NCBI GenBank assembly: GCA_964550025.1
Contig: CAZJYI010000208.1
Location: 1 to 17,131, forward strand
Direction: 5' to 3'
Source: CAZJYI01 sp964550025
Lineage (GTDB): Bacteria; Verrucomicrobiota; Kiritimatiellia; UBA8416; CAYOBW01
DNA: 17,131 nt
The notes beneath the pieces were generated by a model. The model ran no database searches and was not told the DNA's origin. It was given only the letters and a program-made list of their open reading frames with translations. A program made the position numbers and the translations under genes. Positions 6,728 through 17,131 of this stretch are shown piece after piece (within the stretch, counting starts at the first letter, position 1; every line of letters begins with the position of its first letter).

Positions 6728-6839
6728 CCCGCCCTCTCCCGCATTCTGGTTGTCCAGGGGCTGCCACGAACGGTGCCAGGACTGGGCCATCTCGGGCGTC
6801 TCCCGGAATCAGCTCGAGGCACTCAAATGAGCTATCTTT

Positions 6840-6971
6840 GTAGCGCGGAGATCCGTTCCGCGCACGTGCGAGAAGGGACGGATGAGACGGGGGAGAAAAC
6901 GTCGTCCGGCCCTTTCTCCTTCCCGCACATGCACACCTCTCGCGCCAACGCGGAACGGATTTCCGCGCTAC
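6840..6971. repeat. 132-bp inverted-repeat element (MITE-like or REP-like), no coding capacity
   Basis: The ends (6840-6862 and 6949-6971) are 23-bp inverted repeats with one mismatch. Each end is itself a small palindrome, CGCGGA separated by 7 nt from TCCGCG. Inside, GTGCGAGAAGGGA (6866-6878) pairs imperfectly with 6916-6928, so the unit can fold as one long hairpin. It occupies most of the 312-bp gap between argG and thiD. No flanking target-site duplication is visible and no transposase is present. The rest of the gap holds the hairpin at 6977-7013 and nothing else I can assign. Confidence 0.65.
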
Positions 6972-6976
6972 GGTGA

Positions 6977-7013
6977 CGCTGGCACGGGGTGTCCAAGACC
7001 ACCCCTCCCAGCG
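6977..7013 (-). terminator. Two-tier hairpin 27 bp after argG, candidate end of the arg operon
   Basis: An outer stem CGCTGG/CCAGCG (6977-6982 with 7008-7013) encloses an inner stem GGGGTG/CACCCC (6986-6991 with 7000-7005). It lies just downstream of the argG stop in the direction of transcription. No U-tract follows on the minus strand, so an intrinsic terminator is not certain; the adjacent 132-bp element may add to it. Confidence 0.4.
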
Positions 7014-7039
7014 CCATCCGAGGCTGCCCCCCGGGCCCG

Positions 7040-8269
7040 TTAGCGGATCTGGCCGGCGCGAGCCAGGGCTCGGGCTTCCACGCTCTGAATCTCGGCGTAG
7101 CCCTGTGAGCTGACCGGGTTGAGGCCGTCGCTGGCTTCCATCGACGAGTCTTCCTCGTTGTAGATGGAGGCCGGGCAACCGGTCATGCCGTGGAAATGAA
7201 CGTTGCCCTTGTACAGCCCGACCGTGACCGTTCCGGAGGCCGCTTCGGCCAGAACGTCGATCGCTGCCAGCGCCGCCGTCGTCGACGGATCGAAGTACCG
7301 GCCGTCATAGACCTGGTCCGCAACGAGCTTCGACAAGTGGCCGAAGAGCTTCAGGGCTCGCCGTTCGAGCACCGCCTGGTACACGTTCCGCAGGCACATC
7401 CCGAGAAGCTCCATCCCCGGCGCCTCGTAGACGCCGCGGCTCTTCGTGCCGATGATCCGGTTCTCAAGGGCATTCTTGAACCCCACACCGTTGCGACCGG
7501 CAACCGTGTTGGCTTCCAGCATGGCCTCGAGCGGCGTCACGCTCCTGCCGTTCATCTCGACGGCACGGCCTTTCTCGAACCGTACGGCGAACTCCTCCAC
7601 GGCGTCGGGGGCATCGGCCGGCCAAACGCCCATCGTGGGCTCGACGATCGTGCAGGGCGTTTCCAGGCTCTCGAGGTCCACCGCCTCGTGCGAGAGTCCG
7701 GCCAGGTTGGCATCCGTGGAATAGCGCTTCTTGCCGCCGGGGAAGGCCTCGATGCCGGCCTTCCGCAGGTACTCCACCATCTCCAGCCGTCCGGGGAACT
7801 CCGCCAGCAGCGCGGCGTCACGCCACGGGGCGAAGACCTTCATGTCCGGCGCGAGCACATTCGTGTAGCGCTCGAAGCGCATCTGGTCGTTGCCACGTCC
7901 GGTGGCGCCGTGCACGAGAACCGTACAACCACGCTTCTTCATCTCGGGGATCAGCCCCCGCACGGTGACCGCGCGGGCGATGCCGGTCGAATTCCAGTAG
8001 CCGCCGTCATACATGGCCTGCGCCTTGATCACCTCGAAGCAGGCTTCCGCCATGGACTCCTTCAGGTCTACGATCACCGTCTCGGCGCCACACGGGGCCA
8101 TCTTGGCGGCAACGTTGTTGATGTCGTCTTCGTCAGGCTGCGCCAAATCGGCCGTGAAACCAATGACGTCGATCCCCAGATCTATCAACTTGCGTGTCAC
8201 ACTCCGGCTGTCCAAACCGCCGGACACGCAGATCCCGAGTTTTTCGCCATCAAGATCCTTGAGGGCCAT
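7040..8269 (-). CDS. argG: Argininosuccinate synthase
   Basis: The 409-residue enzyme joins citrulline and aspartate with ATP to give argininosuccinate, the penultimate step of arginine synthesis. The ATP pyrophosphatase loop SGGLDS is at 16-21. Family-typical blocks follow: HGATGRGNDQMRFE (120-133), STDANLAGLSHE (184-195) and NALENRIIGTKSRGVYEAPG (266-285). The P-loop context reads VSGGLDSRS instead of the commoner YSGGLDTS, a variant but with the core intact. The ATG at 8269 is preceded by a good GGAGGTGG with 5-nt spacing. It is the last gene of argJ-argB-argD-argG, 14 nt after argD. argH and argF are not in the window. Confidence 0.93.
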   Translation of the reverse strand: MALKDLDGEKLGICVSGGLDSRSVTRKLIDLGIDVIGFTADLAQPDEDDINNVAAKMAPCGAETVIVDLKESMAEACFEVIKAQAMYDGGYWNSTGIARAVTVRGLIPEMKKRGCTVLVHGATGRGNDQMRFERYTNVLAPDMKVFAPWRDAALLAEFPGRLEMVEYLRKAGIEAFPGGKKRYSTDANLAGLSHEAVDLESLETPCTIVEPTMGVWPADAPDAVEEFAVRFEKGRAVEMNGRSVTPLEAMLEANTVAGRNGVGFKNALENRIIGTKSRGVYEAPGMELLGMCLRNVYQAVLERRALKLFGHLSKLVADQVYDGRYFDPSTTAALAAIDVLAEAASGTVTVGLYKGNVHFHGMTGCPASIYNEEDSSMEASDGLNPVSSQGYAEIQSVEARALARAGQIR

Positions 8270-8283
8270 GTTCCACCTCCAGG

Positions 8284-9907
<1,624 letters not shown>

Positions 9908-9915
<8 letters not shown>

Positions 9916-10786
9916 CCCTGATAATCTCCGTTCCGACTCCCTTGTCCGTAAATATCTCCAACAGCAATGAATGCGCCATGCGCCCGTCAATCATGTGGAC
10001 CTTTCTGACTCCGGCATGCAGCGCCTCGACGCCACTTTGCGCCTTGGGCAGCATGCCGCCGCTGATCACCCCCTGTGCGACGAGGCCTTCGACCTCACCG
10101 GCACGCAACGTCGTGATAATCGAGCCGGGGTCCCGAGGATCCCGCAGCAGACCGGGCACGTCCGACAGGAAAGCCAGTTTGCGCGCCTTCAGCGCCTTCG
10201 CCACGGCCGCTGCCGCAACGTCCGCGTTGATGTTGTGCGTCTGACCGTCCTCGCCCATGCCCAACGGCGTCACCACCGGTATCACGCCATCCTCGAGCAA
10301 ACGGCAAATCGGGCCCGTCTCGACTTCGCCGGGCACCCCTACGAACCCCCAGTCGACGACCTCGCCGGTTTCCGGGTCCACGGCCGTCTTGCGGTGCACG
10401 CGGAAGATCTCCTCGCCGTGAAGGGACGCCACCTTCGCGCCCATACGCTGCAGGGTCTCCACGATCCGCGGGTTGACCTCCCCCTTGATGACCTTCTCGA
10501 CGACCTCGATAGTCCTCTCGCACGTCACGCGCAGGCCGTCCACGAATCGCGGTTCGATGCCGTGCTCCGCCATTCCGCGCGATATGGCCTTTCCGCCGCC
10601 GTGAACGAGCACCGGGAGCATGCCGACGCATTCCATGAAGGTCACGTCCTCGAGCACGCCTTCGACATGCGCCGGGTCCTCCATGGCGCTGCCGCCGAAC
10701 TTCACGACGATCGTCTCACCGCGGAACTCCTGTATATACGGGAGGGCCTCGATCAGCACGTCGGCTTTGTCGATGATCTCCTTCAT
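9908..10786 (-). CDS. argB: Acetylglutamate kinase, arginine-sensitive type
   Basis: The 292-residue kinase phosphorylates N-acetylglutamate. Amino-acid-kinase motifs are present: VVKFGGSAM (27-35, Lys29), VHGGGKAIS (61-69), NINADVAAAAVAKAL (185-199), LSDVPGLL (207-214) and SGGM with Lys248. Two features point to the hexameric, arginine-inhibited class: an N-terminal helix before the first motif (ADVLIEALPYIQEFRGE), and the C-terminal block HMIDGRMAHSLLLEIF (264-279) followed by GVGT (283-286), which resembles the known arginine site. Feedback control by arginine is therefore inferred. It starts one base after the argJ stop (TGA-G-ATG) and its end overlaps argD by 8 nt. Confidence 0.95.
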
Positions 10787-10787
10787 C

Positions 10788-11999
10788 TCACGTCATGTAC
10801 TCCGCGTTGATCCGCACGTACTCGTGGCTCAGGTCGCACGTATAGACCGTGTCGCTGGCGGTTCCCTGGTGCAGTTCAACCTTGACCGAAAAACTCTTGC
10901 GGGAAACGATCGACGCCAGGTCGGCCAGCGAAACATCAGGGCACTGACAACCATTGCGTATGGCGGCAACGCCGTCAAAGCTGATGTCGACCTTCTGGTC
11001 GTCGAGCTCGGCTCCCGAGTAACCGACGGCGGCAATGATACGCCCCCAGTTGGGATCGCCGCCGAACCAGGCGGTCTTCACCAGGGCGGAATTGGCCACG
11101 GCGCGCGCGGCGCGCTGAGCGTCCTCCGCCGTCGCGGCGCCGGCGACCGTAACGGCCACGAACTTGGTCGCCCCCTCGCCGTCCTTCACGATCTTCATCG
11201 CGAGCTGCTTGGCGACCTCTGTCACGGCCTCCTCGAAGACGGCCCATTGCGGGTGCCGCGGGCCAAGCACCTTGTTGCCGGCCATACCGTTCGCCAGGAA
11301 CAGCACGGTATCGTTCGTGCTCTGGTCTCCGTCCACGGTGATGCGATTGAAGCTGTCGACCACGGCCGCCGACAGGCAACGCTGCAGGGCATCCCCGTCC
11401 ACGTCCGCGTCGGTGGTCAGGAAGCACAGCATGGTGGCCATGTTGGGGTCGATCATACCGGCCCCCTTGGCCATGCCTCCGATGCGCACGGGAACGTCGT
11501 CGATGGAAAGCTCGACAGCGTACTCCTTGGGCACGGTGTCGGTGGTCATGATGGCCCGGGCGGCCGCACTGCCGCCGTCAGGCACCAGGCATGCCGCCGC
11601 CTGGCGGATGCCCGCCTCGATCTTGGCCATGGGCAGAGGCTTGCCGATTGTTCCGGTCGAACAAACGAAGACGTGCGAAGCGTCCACGCCGCACAACTCG
11701 GCGGTTACTTCCGCCATCCTCTCGGCGTCCGCGGCGCCCTGCTCCCCCGTGCATGCATTGGCGCTCCCGCTGTTCACGGCAACGGCCGAAGCCCGCCGAC
11801 CAACCAGTCGCCGCCGGCACAACCGGACGGGGGCCGCCTGCACCTTGTTCGTCGTAAATGTCCCGGCCACACTCGCCACCTGCTCCGACACGAGCAGGGC
11901 GAGGTCCGGCTTGGAGGCCTTCAATCCGGCATGCACGCCGCATGCCTTGAAGCCCAGCGGCGCCGTCACACCGCCGTCAATTGTTGAGAACTCCTGCAT
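10788..11999 (-). CDS. argJ: Glutamate N-acetyltransferase / amino-acid acetyltransferase (ornithine acetyltransferase)
   Basis: The 403-residue proenzyme transfers acetyl from N-acetylornithine to glutamate, recycling the acetyl group in the cyclic arginine pathway; some members also use acetyl-CoA. The autocleavage motif KGAGMIDPNMATML (178-191) is intact, with the expected cut between Ala188 and the nucleophile Thr189. Other family blocks are GGVTAPLGFKACGVHAGLK (9-27), VNSGSANACTG (75-85), TVDGDQSTNDTV (221-232) and the C-terminus SHEYVRINAEY. I chose the ATG at 11999 because homology begins 8 residues later; in-frame ATGs further upstream would add up to 25 unrelated residues. It heads the arg operon, and a perfect 19-bp palindrome lies 28 bp upstream of it. 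Confidence 0.95.
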   Translation of the reverse strand: MQEFSTIDGGVTAPLGFKACGVHAGLKASKPDLALLVSEQVASVAGTFTTNKVQAAPVRLCRRRLVGRRASAVAVNSGSANACTGEQGAADAERMAEVTAELCGVDASHVFVCSTGTIGKPLPMAKIEAGIRQAAACLVPDGGSAAARAIMTTDTVPKEYAVELSIDDVPVRIGGMAKGAGMIDPNMATMLCFLTTDADVDGDALQRCLSAAVVDSFNRITVDGDQSTNDTVLFLANGMAGNKVLGPRHPQWAVFEEAVTEVAKQLAMKIVKDGEGATKFVAVTVAGAATAEDAQRAARAVANSALVKTAWFGGDPNWGRIIAAVGYSGAELDDQKVDISFDGVAAIRNGCQCPDVSLADLASIVSRKSFSVKVELHQGTASDTVYTCDLSHEYVRINAEYMT

Positions 12000-12027
12000 T
12001 TCAATACCTGCTATTGCTGCTTGGTTG

Positions 12028-12046
12028 GTTTGGCGATTCGCCAAAC
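12028..12046. promoter_or_regulatory. Perfect 19-bp palindrome upstream of argJ, candidate operator
   Basis: GTTTGGCGA (12028-12036) and TCGCCAAAC (12038-12046) form a perfect 9+1+9 dyad in the 118-bp gap between the helicase stop and the argJ start. On the minus strand no U-run follows, so it is a poor intrinsic terminator for the helicase gene. The symmetry and position favour a repressor site or leader hairpin controlling the arg operon. The sequence does not match the AT-rich ArgR box. No convincing -35/-10 pair was found nearby. Confidence 0.45.
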
Positions 12047-12117
12047 TCGGAATCATCCAACATGGGTTGGGCAAAGTCTACCAGAAAAGGGACCGAAAAC
12101 GCCGTCCGGAATCCCGG

Positions 12118-13716
<1,599 letters not shown>

Positions 13717-13741
13717 TACCGGCGTCCCCCGGACTCATGGC

Positions 13742-13753
13742 AAATCGCGATTT
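13742..13753. promoter_or_regulatory. 12-bp perfect palindrome between rpsI terminator and helicase start
   Basis: AAATCGCGATTT is a perfect dyad 26 bp upstream of the helicase ATG (minus strand) and just beyond the terminator. It could be an operator for the helicase gene, but a 12-bp palindrome is short, and no matching promoter was recognised. Confidence 0.2.
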
Positions 13754-13759
13754 CGGTTA

Positions 13760-13806
13760 TGGAGAAAAGCAAAGCGGCGGGCCGCCCGCGCAGGGCTCCC
13801 GCCGCT
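13760..13806 (-). terminator. Rho-independent terminator of the rplM-rpsI operon
   Basis: On the minus strand AGCGGCGGG (13806-13798) pairs with CCCGCCGCT (13781-13773) as a perfect 9-bp GC-rich stem, followed at once by TTGCTTTTCT (13772-13763). It starts 25 bp after the rpsI stop. A strong stem plus a U-rich run in the right direction makes this a standard intrinsic terminator, and it separates the ribosomal genes from the helicase gene. Confidence 0.75.
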
Positions 13807-13830
13807 CGATAGGATCCAAGCCGATCGTTG

Positions 13831-14229
13831 TTAACGTTTCGAGAATTGGAACCTCTTGCGTGCACCGGGCTGCCCGGGCTTCTTACGTTCCTTCATGCGG
13901 GCATCACGCGTGAGGCACCCGCTGTTCTTCAGCACTTCGCGCAGCGAGGTATCGGCGACCGTCAGCGCTCTGGCCAATGCGTGGCGCAACGCGCCCGCCT
14001 GTCCAGCCATGCCGCCGCCGCTGAGTTTGGCGGCAATGTCGTACTTCTCCTGCGTGTTCGTCAGCATGAGCGGCTGCGCGATGTACCGTCTCAGCGCTTC
14101 ACTCGGAAAGTAGTTGTCCAAGGAGCGCTTGTTGATTTTCCAGTTCCCGGCACCATCGGTGAGCCGGACCCTTGCCACAGCCGTCTTCCGCCTGCCCGTG
14201 GCGGCGTATTCTTCTTTCTTCTCAGCCAC
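13831..14229 (-). CDS. rpsI: 30S ribosomal protein S9 (uS9)
   Basis: The 132-residue protein has the S9 N-terminal block EEYAATGRRKTAVARVRL, the central GGGMAGQAGALRHALARAL and the hallmark C-terminus ARKRFQFSKR, whose tail reaches the ribosomal P site. I start at the GTG at 14229, preceded by GGGAG with good spacing, which gives normal S9 length; an in-frame ATG at 14259 would add ten residues (MPHQGGRETI) overlapping that ribosome site. It follows rplM by 54 bp, the widely conserved rplM-rpsI order, and is followed by an intrinsic terminator. Confidence 0.96.
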   Translation of the reverse strand: MAEKKEEYAATGRRKTAVARVRLTDGAGNWKINKRSLDNYFPSEALRRYIAQPLMLTNTQEKYDIAAKLSGGGMAGQAGALRHALARALTVADTSLREVLKNSGCLTRDARMKERKKPGQPGARKRFQFSKR

Positions 14230-14283
14230 GATTGTCTCCCTGCCGCCCTGGTGCGGCACATGGTCTGCTCTGTCGGCGACCGA

Positions 14284-14712
14284 TTACAGCTCCACCGGTT
14301 GCGGGTTCTGGGCCGCGTGCGGATGCTGGTCCCCGGCATACACTTTCAGTTTCGTGAGGATCTTGCGGCTCAGGTTGTTCTTCGGAAGCATACCCTTGAC
14401 CGCGAGCTGGATCATCCGTTCCGGATGGCGCTCGCGCACCACCGATGCCGGGATCTCCTTGAGACCGCTACGATGCCCCGTGTAGCGCTGATAGATCTTC
14501 TGCTCCTCTTTCCTTCCGGTCAGCTTGACCTTCTCAGCGTTGATCACGACAACGAAATCACCGGTGTCCACATGCGGCGTGAACGTTGGCTTGTTCTTAC
14601 CGCGCAGCGTATCGGCAATCTTGACTGCCAGCCGGCCCAGCGGCTTATCCGTGGCGTCGATCAGCAGCCACGCACGGTCCACACCGGCGTCCTTGGGCAC
14701 AAATGTCTTCAT
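14284..14712 (-). CDS. rplM: 50S ribosomal protein L13 (uL13)
   Basis: The 142-residue product is exactly the usual L13 length. Recognisable segments are RAWLLIDATDKPLGRLAVKIA, LRGKNKPTFTPHVDTGDFVV, VINAEKVKLTGRK, QKIYQRYTGHRSGLKE, PERMIQLAVKGMLPKNNL and LKVYAGDQHPHAAQNP. I start at the ATG at 14712; the frame stays open to 14841, but that stretch overlaps the promoter and resembles nothing. The Shine-Dalgarno is poor (GAGAAAG about 14 nt upstream). It is first in the rplM-rpsI unit with its own promoter. Confidence 0.96.
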   Translation of the reverse strand: MKTFVPKDAGVDRAWLLIDATDKPLGRLAVKIADTLRGKNKPTFTPHVDTGDFVVVINAEKVKLTGRKEEQKIYQRYTGHRSGLKEIPASVVRERHPERMIQLAVKGMLPKNNLSRKILTKLKVYAGDQHPHAAQNPQPVEL

Positions 14713-14758
14713 AGTGCAGGATTCTTTCTCAAGAAAAATGTTCAAAAAAGAACGGCGG

Positions 14759-14787
14759 ACATTATCGCAACGAACGGGGGGTGTCAA
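14759..14787 (-). promoter_or_regulatory. Near-consensus sigma70 promoter of rplM-rpsI
   Basis: On the minus strand TTGACA (14787-14782) and TAATGT (14764-14759) are separated by exactly 17 nt. The -35 box is perfect and the -10 box matches TATAAT at four of six positions. The expected start near 14751 gives a leader of about 40 nt before the rplM ATG. A small GTTC-TTTTTT-GAAC dyad (14753-14740) lies in that leader. Confidence 0.75.
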
Positions 14788-14815
14788 CCCCACAATCGCC
14801 GGTTTTTCCGCGCCC

Positions 14816-17131
14816 CTATTCCTCCCCGGCGGGAACATCAAGCCCCCTGGTCTCGTCGCCGATCAGCAGCGGGTCGATTTCCTCCGGCTCAGCCAGCCTG
14901 CTCTCGGACCATCCCTTTTCCCACAGGCCCTCCGCATTGAGCGCGTGTTTGCGCCGCCGAGACTCCATCACCATCTGCTCGGGGGTGTCCAGCACGTACG
15001 GCGTGATGAAGACCACGATTTCGCTCTGCGACTCGTCCTTTTTACTCTGGCTGAAGAGGGCTCCCAGCAGGGGGATCTTCCTCAGCAACGGGATTCCGCT
15101 GTTGGAATTGTCGAACTGCGTTTTGACCAGCCCGCCCAGTACGATGGTCTCGCGGTTCTGCACGGCAATGCTGGCCTCAAACGTACGCCGCAGCGTGGTC
15201 GGCCACACGTTCTCGCCAATCGTCTGTCCCCCGGCAAGCTGCTCCACCTCCTGGTTGATCTCCATGACCACGAGTTTCTTGTCGTTGATGTGGGGGGTAA
15301 CCGTCAGCTTGATACCGACCTCCTCGCGATCCACGTCGTCCTGGTAACGTCCTCCGCCGAACTCCGTACTCCCACCGACGTAGCGCTGCCCCTTGTAGAA
15401 GTAGCGCTGCTCGGTGGACTCGATCTTGGCCTCCGTGTTGTCGTGCGTGACGATCACGGGGGACGAGAGAATCCGCGTGCGGGTGTCGCCGGCCGTCATG
15501 GCGATGACGGCATCCACGTTGACATCGAACATCGTAAGGTAGTACGTCAACCCGGACCCCACGGCGGCGCGTCCCACCGTCGTCGCATCAAGCGGTGTCT
15601 CGCTGCCTCCCCCGCCGCCGCCGGCAAAGGAAAAGACGGGGCGATCGCCGCCGTCGCTGCGTTCGCGGCTGGTGATCATCGAGCGCTGCACCCAGTCCAC
15701 GCCGGACTGCACGTTGTCGCCGAGCTGGATTTCCAGGATCACGGCCTCGATCAGGACTTGCGAGAGCATCATGTCCATGTCGCCGATGATCTTCTCCAGT
15801 GTCGCCAGGTCGGAACGGCTGGCCATGATAATCAGTGCGTTGGTGCGCTCGTCCGACAGGATCTTGATATTCTCGGACGAGAGCTGACCGATCTTCGACT
15901 GCGTCGGCTCGCTCTTGGCCGGCGTGGTCGTTTCGCGCGAGGCGTACTCGCGCAGCGTCGTGGATCTCCTCTCGCCACCGTCTTCCTTCTTCTCGCCTGA
16001 CGGACGGCTTTCGTCCTTGGACGAGGACTTGGCGCCGATGAGCTCGTTAAGCATGCCTTCGATGTCCTCGGCCTTGGCAAATTCGAGCCGGAAGACCTTG
16101 ACCTCCACCTCGGGCGCCGTCTCCACGTCCAGCACCTTCACGATGGTCTCGAAGAACTTCATGTTCTCCGGGCGGGTAATGATAATAAGAAGGTTGGTGC
16201 GGTCGTCCGCCACGATCTGAACGGTGCCGCTGATAATCCCGCGCTCGGCCGCCTCCACGACGTCACTGGTGCTGGCCGTCGTCGGGGTCTTTGACTTGGG
16301 CTGTGTGGCCGCCGTCGTCCGGGCCCGGATCACGCCCGGCAGCGAGCGCACAACGCCGGGCGCACCGGTGTCCTTCGTGCGTGGAACGGTCGACGGTTTT
16401 GCCTGGGCCTCCTTCTGGGATTCCGCAATGATCTCCTCGAGCTTCGCCTTGATCTCCGAAGCCACGGCGAACGCGATCTGCATGACGTGCGGCTCCTCCC
16501 GCATCTCGGCCGGCTGGTCGATCAGGCGCAGAACACGCGTAATGCGGTTGATGTTGGCGGCGGTGTCCGTGAGGAGAATGCTGTTGATCCGCTCATAGGG
16601 CGTCAACGACGAATAGGTGTGACGCAGCGGTTCGATGGCACTGGTTGCTTCGGCGACGTCGATGTACTTGAGCTGGATCATCTGGCTGACGACCTCGCCC
16701 GTCTCCGGGAGAGGCACCTCGACCCTGTGGACACCCCCTGTTTCGTCGGGAACATCGGCATACTGCTGCTCCTGAATCGGCAGCTCGTCCTTGATGATCT
16801 CCTTGTTGGGCACGACCTTGAGGAACTTTTCATCCACGCGGATCAGGCCGATGCCATGCATGTTCAGCACGCTCTCGACGGCCTTGAGGTATTCGTCGAT
16901 CGTCAGTTCATCCACGCTCTTCAGGTTGATGCTGGCCTTGGGCAGGTTCGGCGCGAGCAACAGCGTGCGCCCCGTCCTGTGCGCGTAGTCCTCGAGAACC
17001 ATGCTCACGTCCGCGTTGCTGAAGTTCAGCTTGTCGCCCTTGAGCACCTCTTCCAGGTCCGCCCCGTCCGCCGTCGCGTCCCCCGGAACCGCACCCGGCG
17101 CGGGCGGGCCTCCCGGCATGGGCGGGCCTCC
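14816..17131 (-). CDS. gspD: Type II secretion system secretin GspD; N-terminus outside window
   Basis: The 771 visible residues form most of an outer-membrane secretin, the exit channel of type II secretion. Counting from the Met at 17119, the order is a Pro/Gly-rich linker (1-15), N0 (~28-105), N1 (~140-205), N2 (~215-335, split by a Ser/Thr/Lys-rich insert ~235-290), N3 (~340-450, split by a charged insert ~364-410) and the secretin pore (~455-710). The last includes VGIKLTVTPHIND, TIVLGGLV, IPLLRKIPLLGALF and EIVVFITPYVL. The frame is open to the window edge. Although GGAGG precedes the Met at 17119, that start would leave no signal peptide and would fall within a repeated GGPP motif, so I treat the gene as 5'-truncated by the window. 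A C-terminal tail of ~55 residues follows the pore. Confidence 0.92.
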   Translation of the reverse strand, partial: GGPPMPGGPPAPGAVPGDATADGADLEEVLKGDKLNFSNADVSMVLEDYAHRTGRTLLLAPNLPKASINLKSVDELTIDEYLKAVESVLNMHGIGLIRVDEKFLKVVPNKEIIKDELPIQEQQYADVPDETGGVHRVEVPLPETGEVVSQMIQLKYIDVAEATSAIEPLRHTYSSLTPYERINSILLTDTAANINRITRVLRLIDQPAEMREEPHVMQIAFAVASEIKAKLEEIIAESQKEAQAKPSTVPRTKDTGAPGVVRSLPGVIRARTTAATQPKSKTPTTASTSDVVEAAERGIISGTVQIVADDRTNLLIIITRPENMKFFETIVKVLDVETAPEVEVKVFRLEFAKAEDIEGMLNELIGAKSSSKDESRPSGEKKEDGGERRSTTLREYASRETTTPAKSEPTQSKIGQLSSENIKILSDERTNALIIMASRSDLATLEKIIGDMDMMLSQVLIEAVILEIQLGDNVQSGVDWVQRSMITSRERSDGGDRPVFSFAGGGGGGSETPLDATTVGRAAVGSGLTYYLTMFDVNVDAVIAMTAGDTRTRILSSPVIVTHDNTEAKIESTEQRYFYKGQRYVGGSTEFGGGRYQDDVDREEVGIKLTVTPHINDKKLVVMEINQEVEQLAGGQTIGENVWPTTLRRTFEASIAVQNRETIVLGGLVKTQFDNSNSGIPLLRKIPLLGALFSQSKKDESQSEIVVFITPYVLDTPEQMVMESRRRKHALNAEGLWEKGWSESRLAEPEEIDPLLIGDETRGLDVPAGEE

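Noticed and set aside
5111..6976. 621-codon plus-strand frame across the AraC gene and thiD
   Set aside because: It overlaps the AraC gene in another frame and runs antisense through thiD. The protein is Arg/His/Pro-rich noise.
12028..12046. Reading the argJ-upstream palindrome as a terminator for the helicase gene
   Set aside because: No U-rich run follows on the minus strand; the next bases are AACCAACCAAGC-like.
14740..14753. GTTC-A6-GAAC dyad as a gspD terminator
   Set aside because: The stem is only 4 bp and it lies downstream of the rplM promoter, so it belongs to the rplM leader.
14525..16000. 491-codon plus-strand frame opposite rplM and gspD
   Set aside because: Antisense to conserved genes and crossing the rplM promoter.
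17107..17131. Met at 17119 with upstream GGAGG as the true gspD start
   Set aside because: A secretin needs a signal peptide, and the GGAGG is part of repeated Gly-Gly-Pro-Pro codons. The frame stays open to the edge.

Overview
The window is GC-rich bacterial chromosome with two different halves. I infer a member of the PVC group, most likely Kiritimatiellota, Lentisphaerota or a relative. The grounds are secreted GH29 fucosidases with discoidin-type domains, a long uroporphyrinogen-decarboxylase-like protein beside an AraC regulator, acidic or basic low-complexity protein tails, and abundant short degenerate intergenic repeats. No rRNA marker is present, so the phylum is an inference.

Accessory half (1-6971). 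All genes up to 5840 are on the plus strand: the 3' end of a large GH29 fucosidase with three accessory domains (2-1291); a GH29 remnant that keeps only its signal peptide and N-terminus (1505-1912); an apparently intact GH29 fucosidase with a C-terminal F5/8 domain (2058-3464); a URO-D superfamily protein that is probably not HemE (3561-4859); and an AraC-type regulator (4983-5840). This looks like a fucosylated-glycan degradation locus with its own regulator. The gaps hold a hexamer-like hairpin family, two arrays of a GTGATCA-type heptamer in opposite orientation on either side of the intact fucosidase, a 9-bp tandem array and a 132-bp inverted-repeat (MITE-like) element. thiD (5921-6727, minus strand) lies at the junction.

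Housekeeping half (7040-17131). All genes are on the minus strand. Reading leftwards: a type II secretion secretin (gspD, its start outside the window); rplM-rpsI with a near-consensus sigma70 promoter in front and a hairpin plus U-rich terminator behind; a DEAD-box RNA helicase; and a tightly packed argJ-argB-argD-argG operon (1-nt gap, 8-nt overlap, 14-nt gap). ArgJ, ArgB and ArgD cover the acetylated steps of arginine synthesis except ArgC, and ArgG makes argininosuccinate. argC, argF and argH must lie elsewhere. ArgD has an unusual acidic Glu/Ala/Pro tail of about 148 residues.

I found no rRNA, tRNA, CRISPR array, transposase or phage gene. The points most worth following are the repeat families confined to the accessory half, the fucosidase remnant ending inside one of these arrays, the ArgD tail, and the URO-D-like protein tied to fucosidases.
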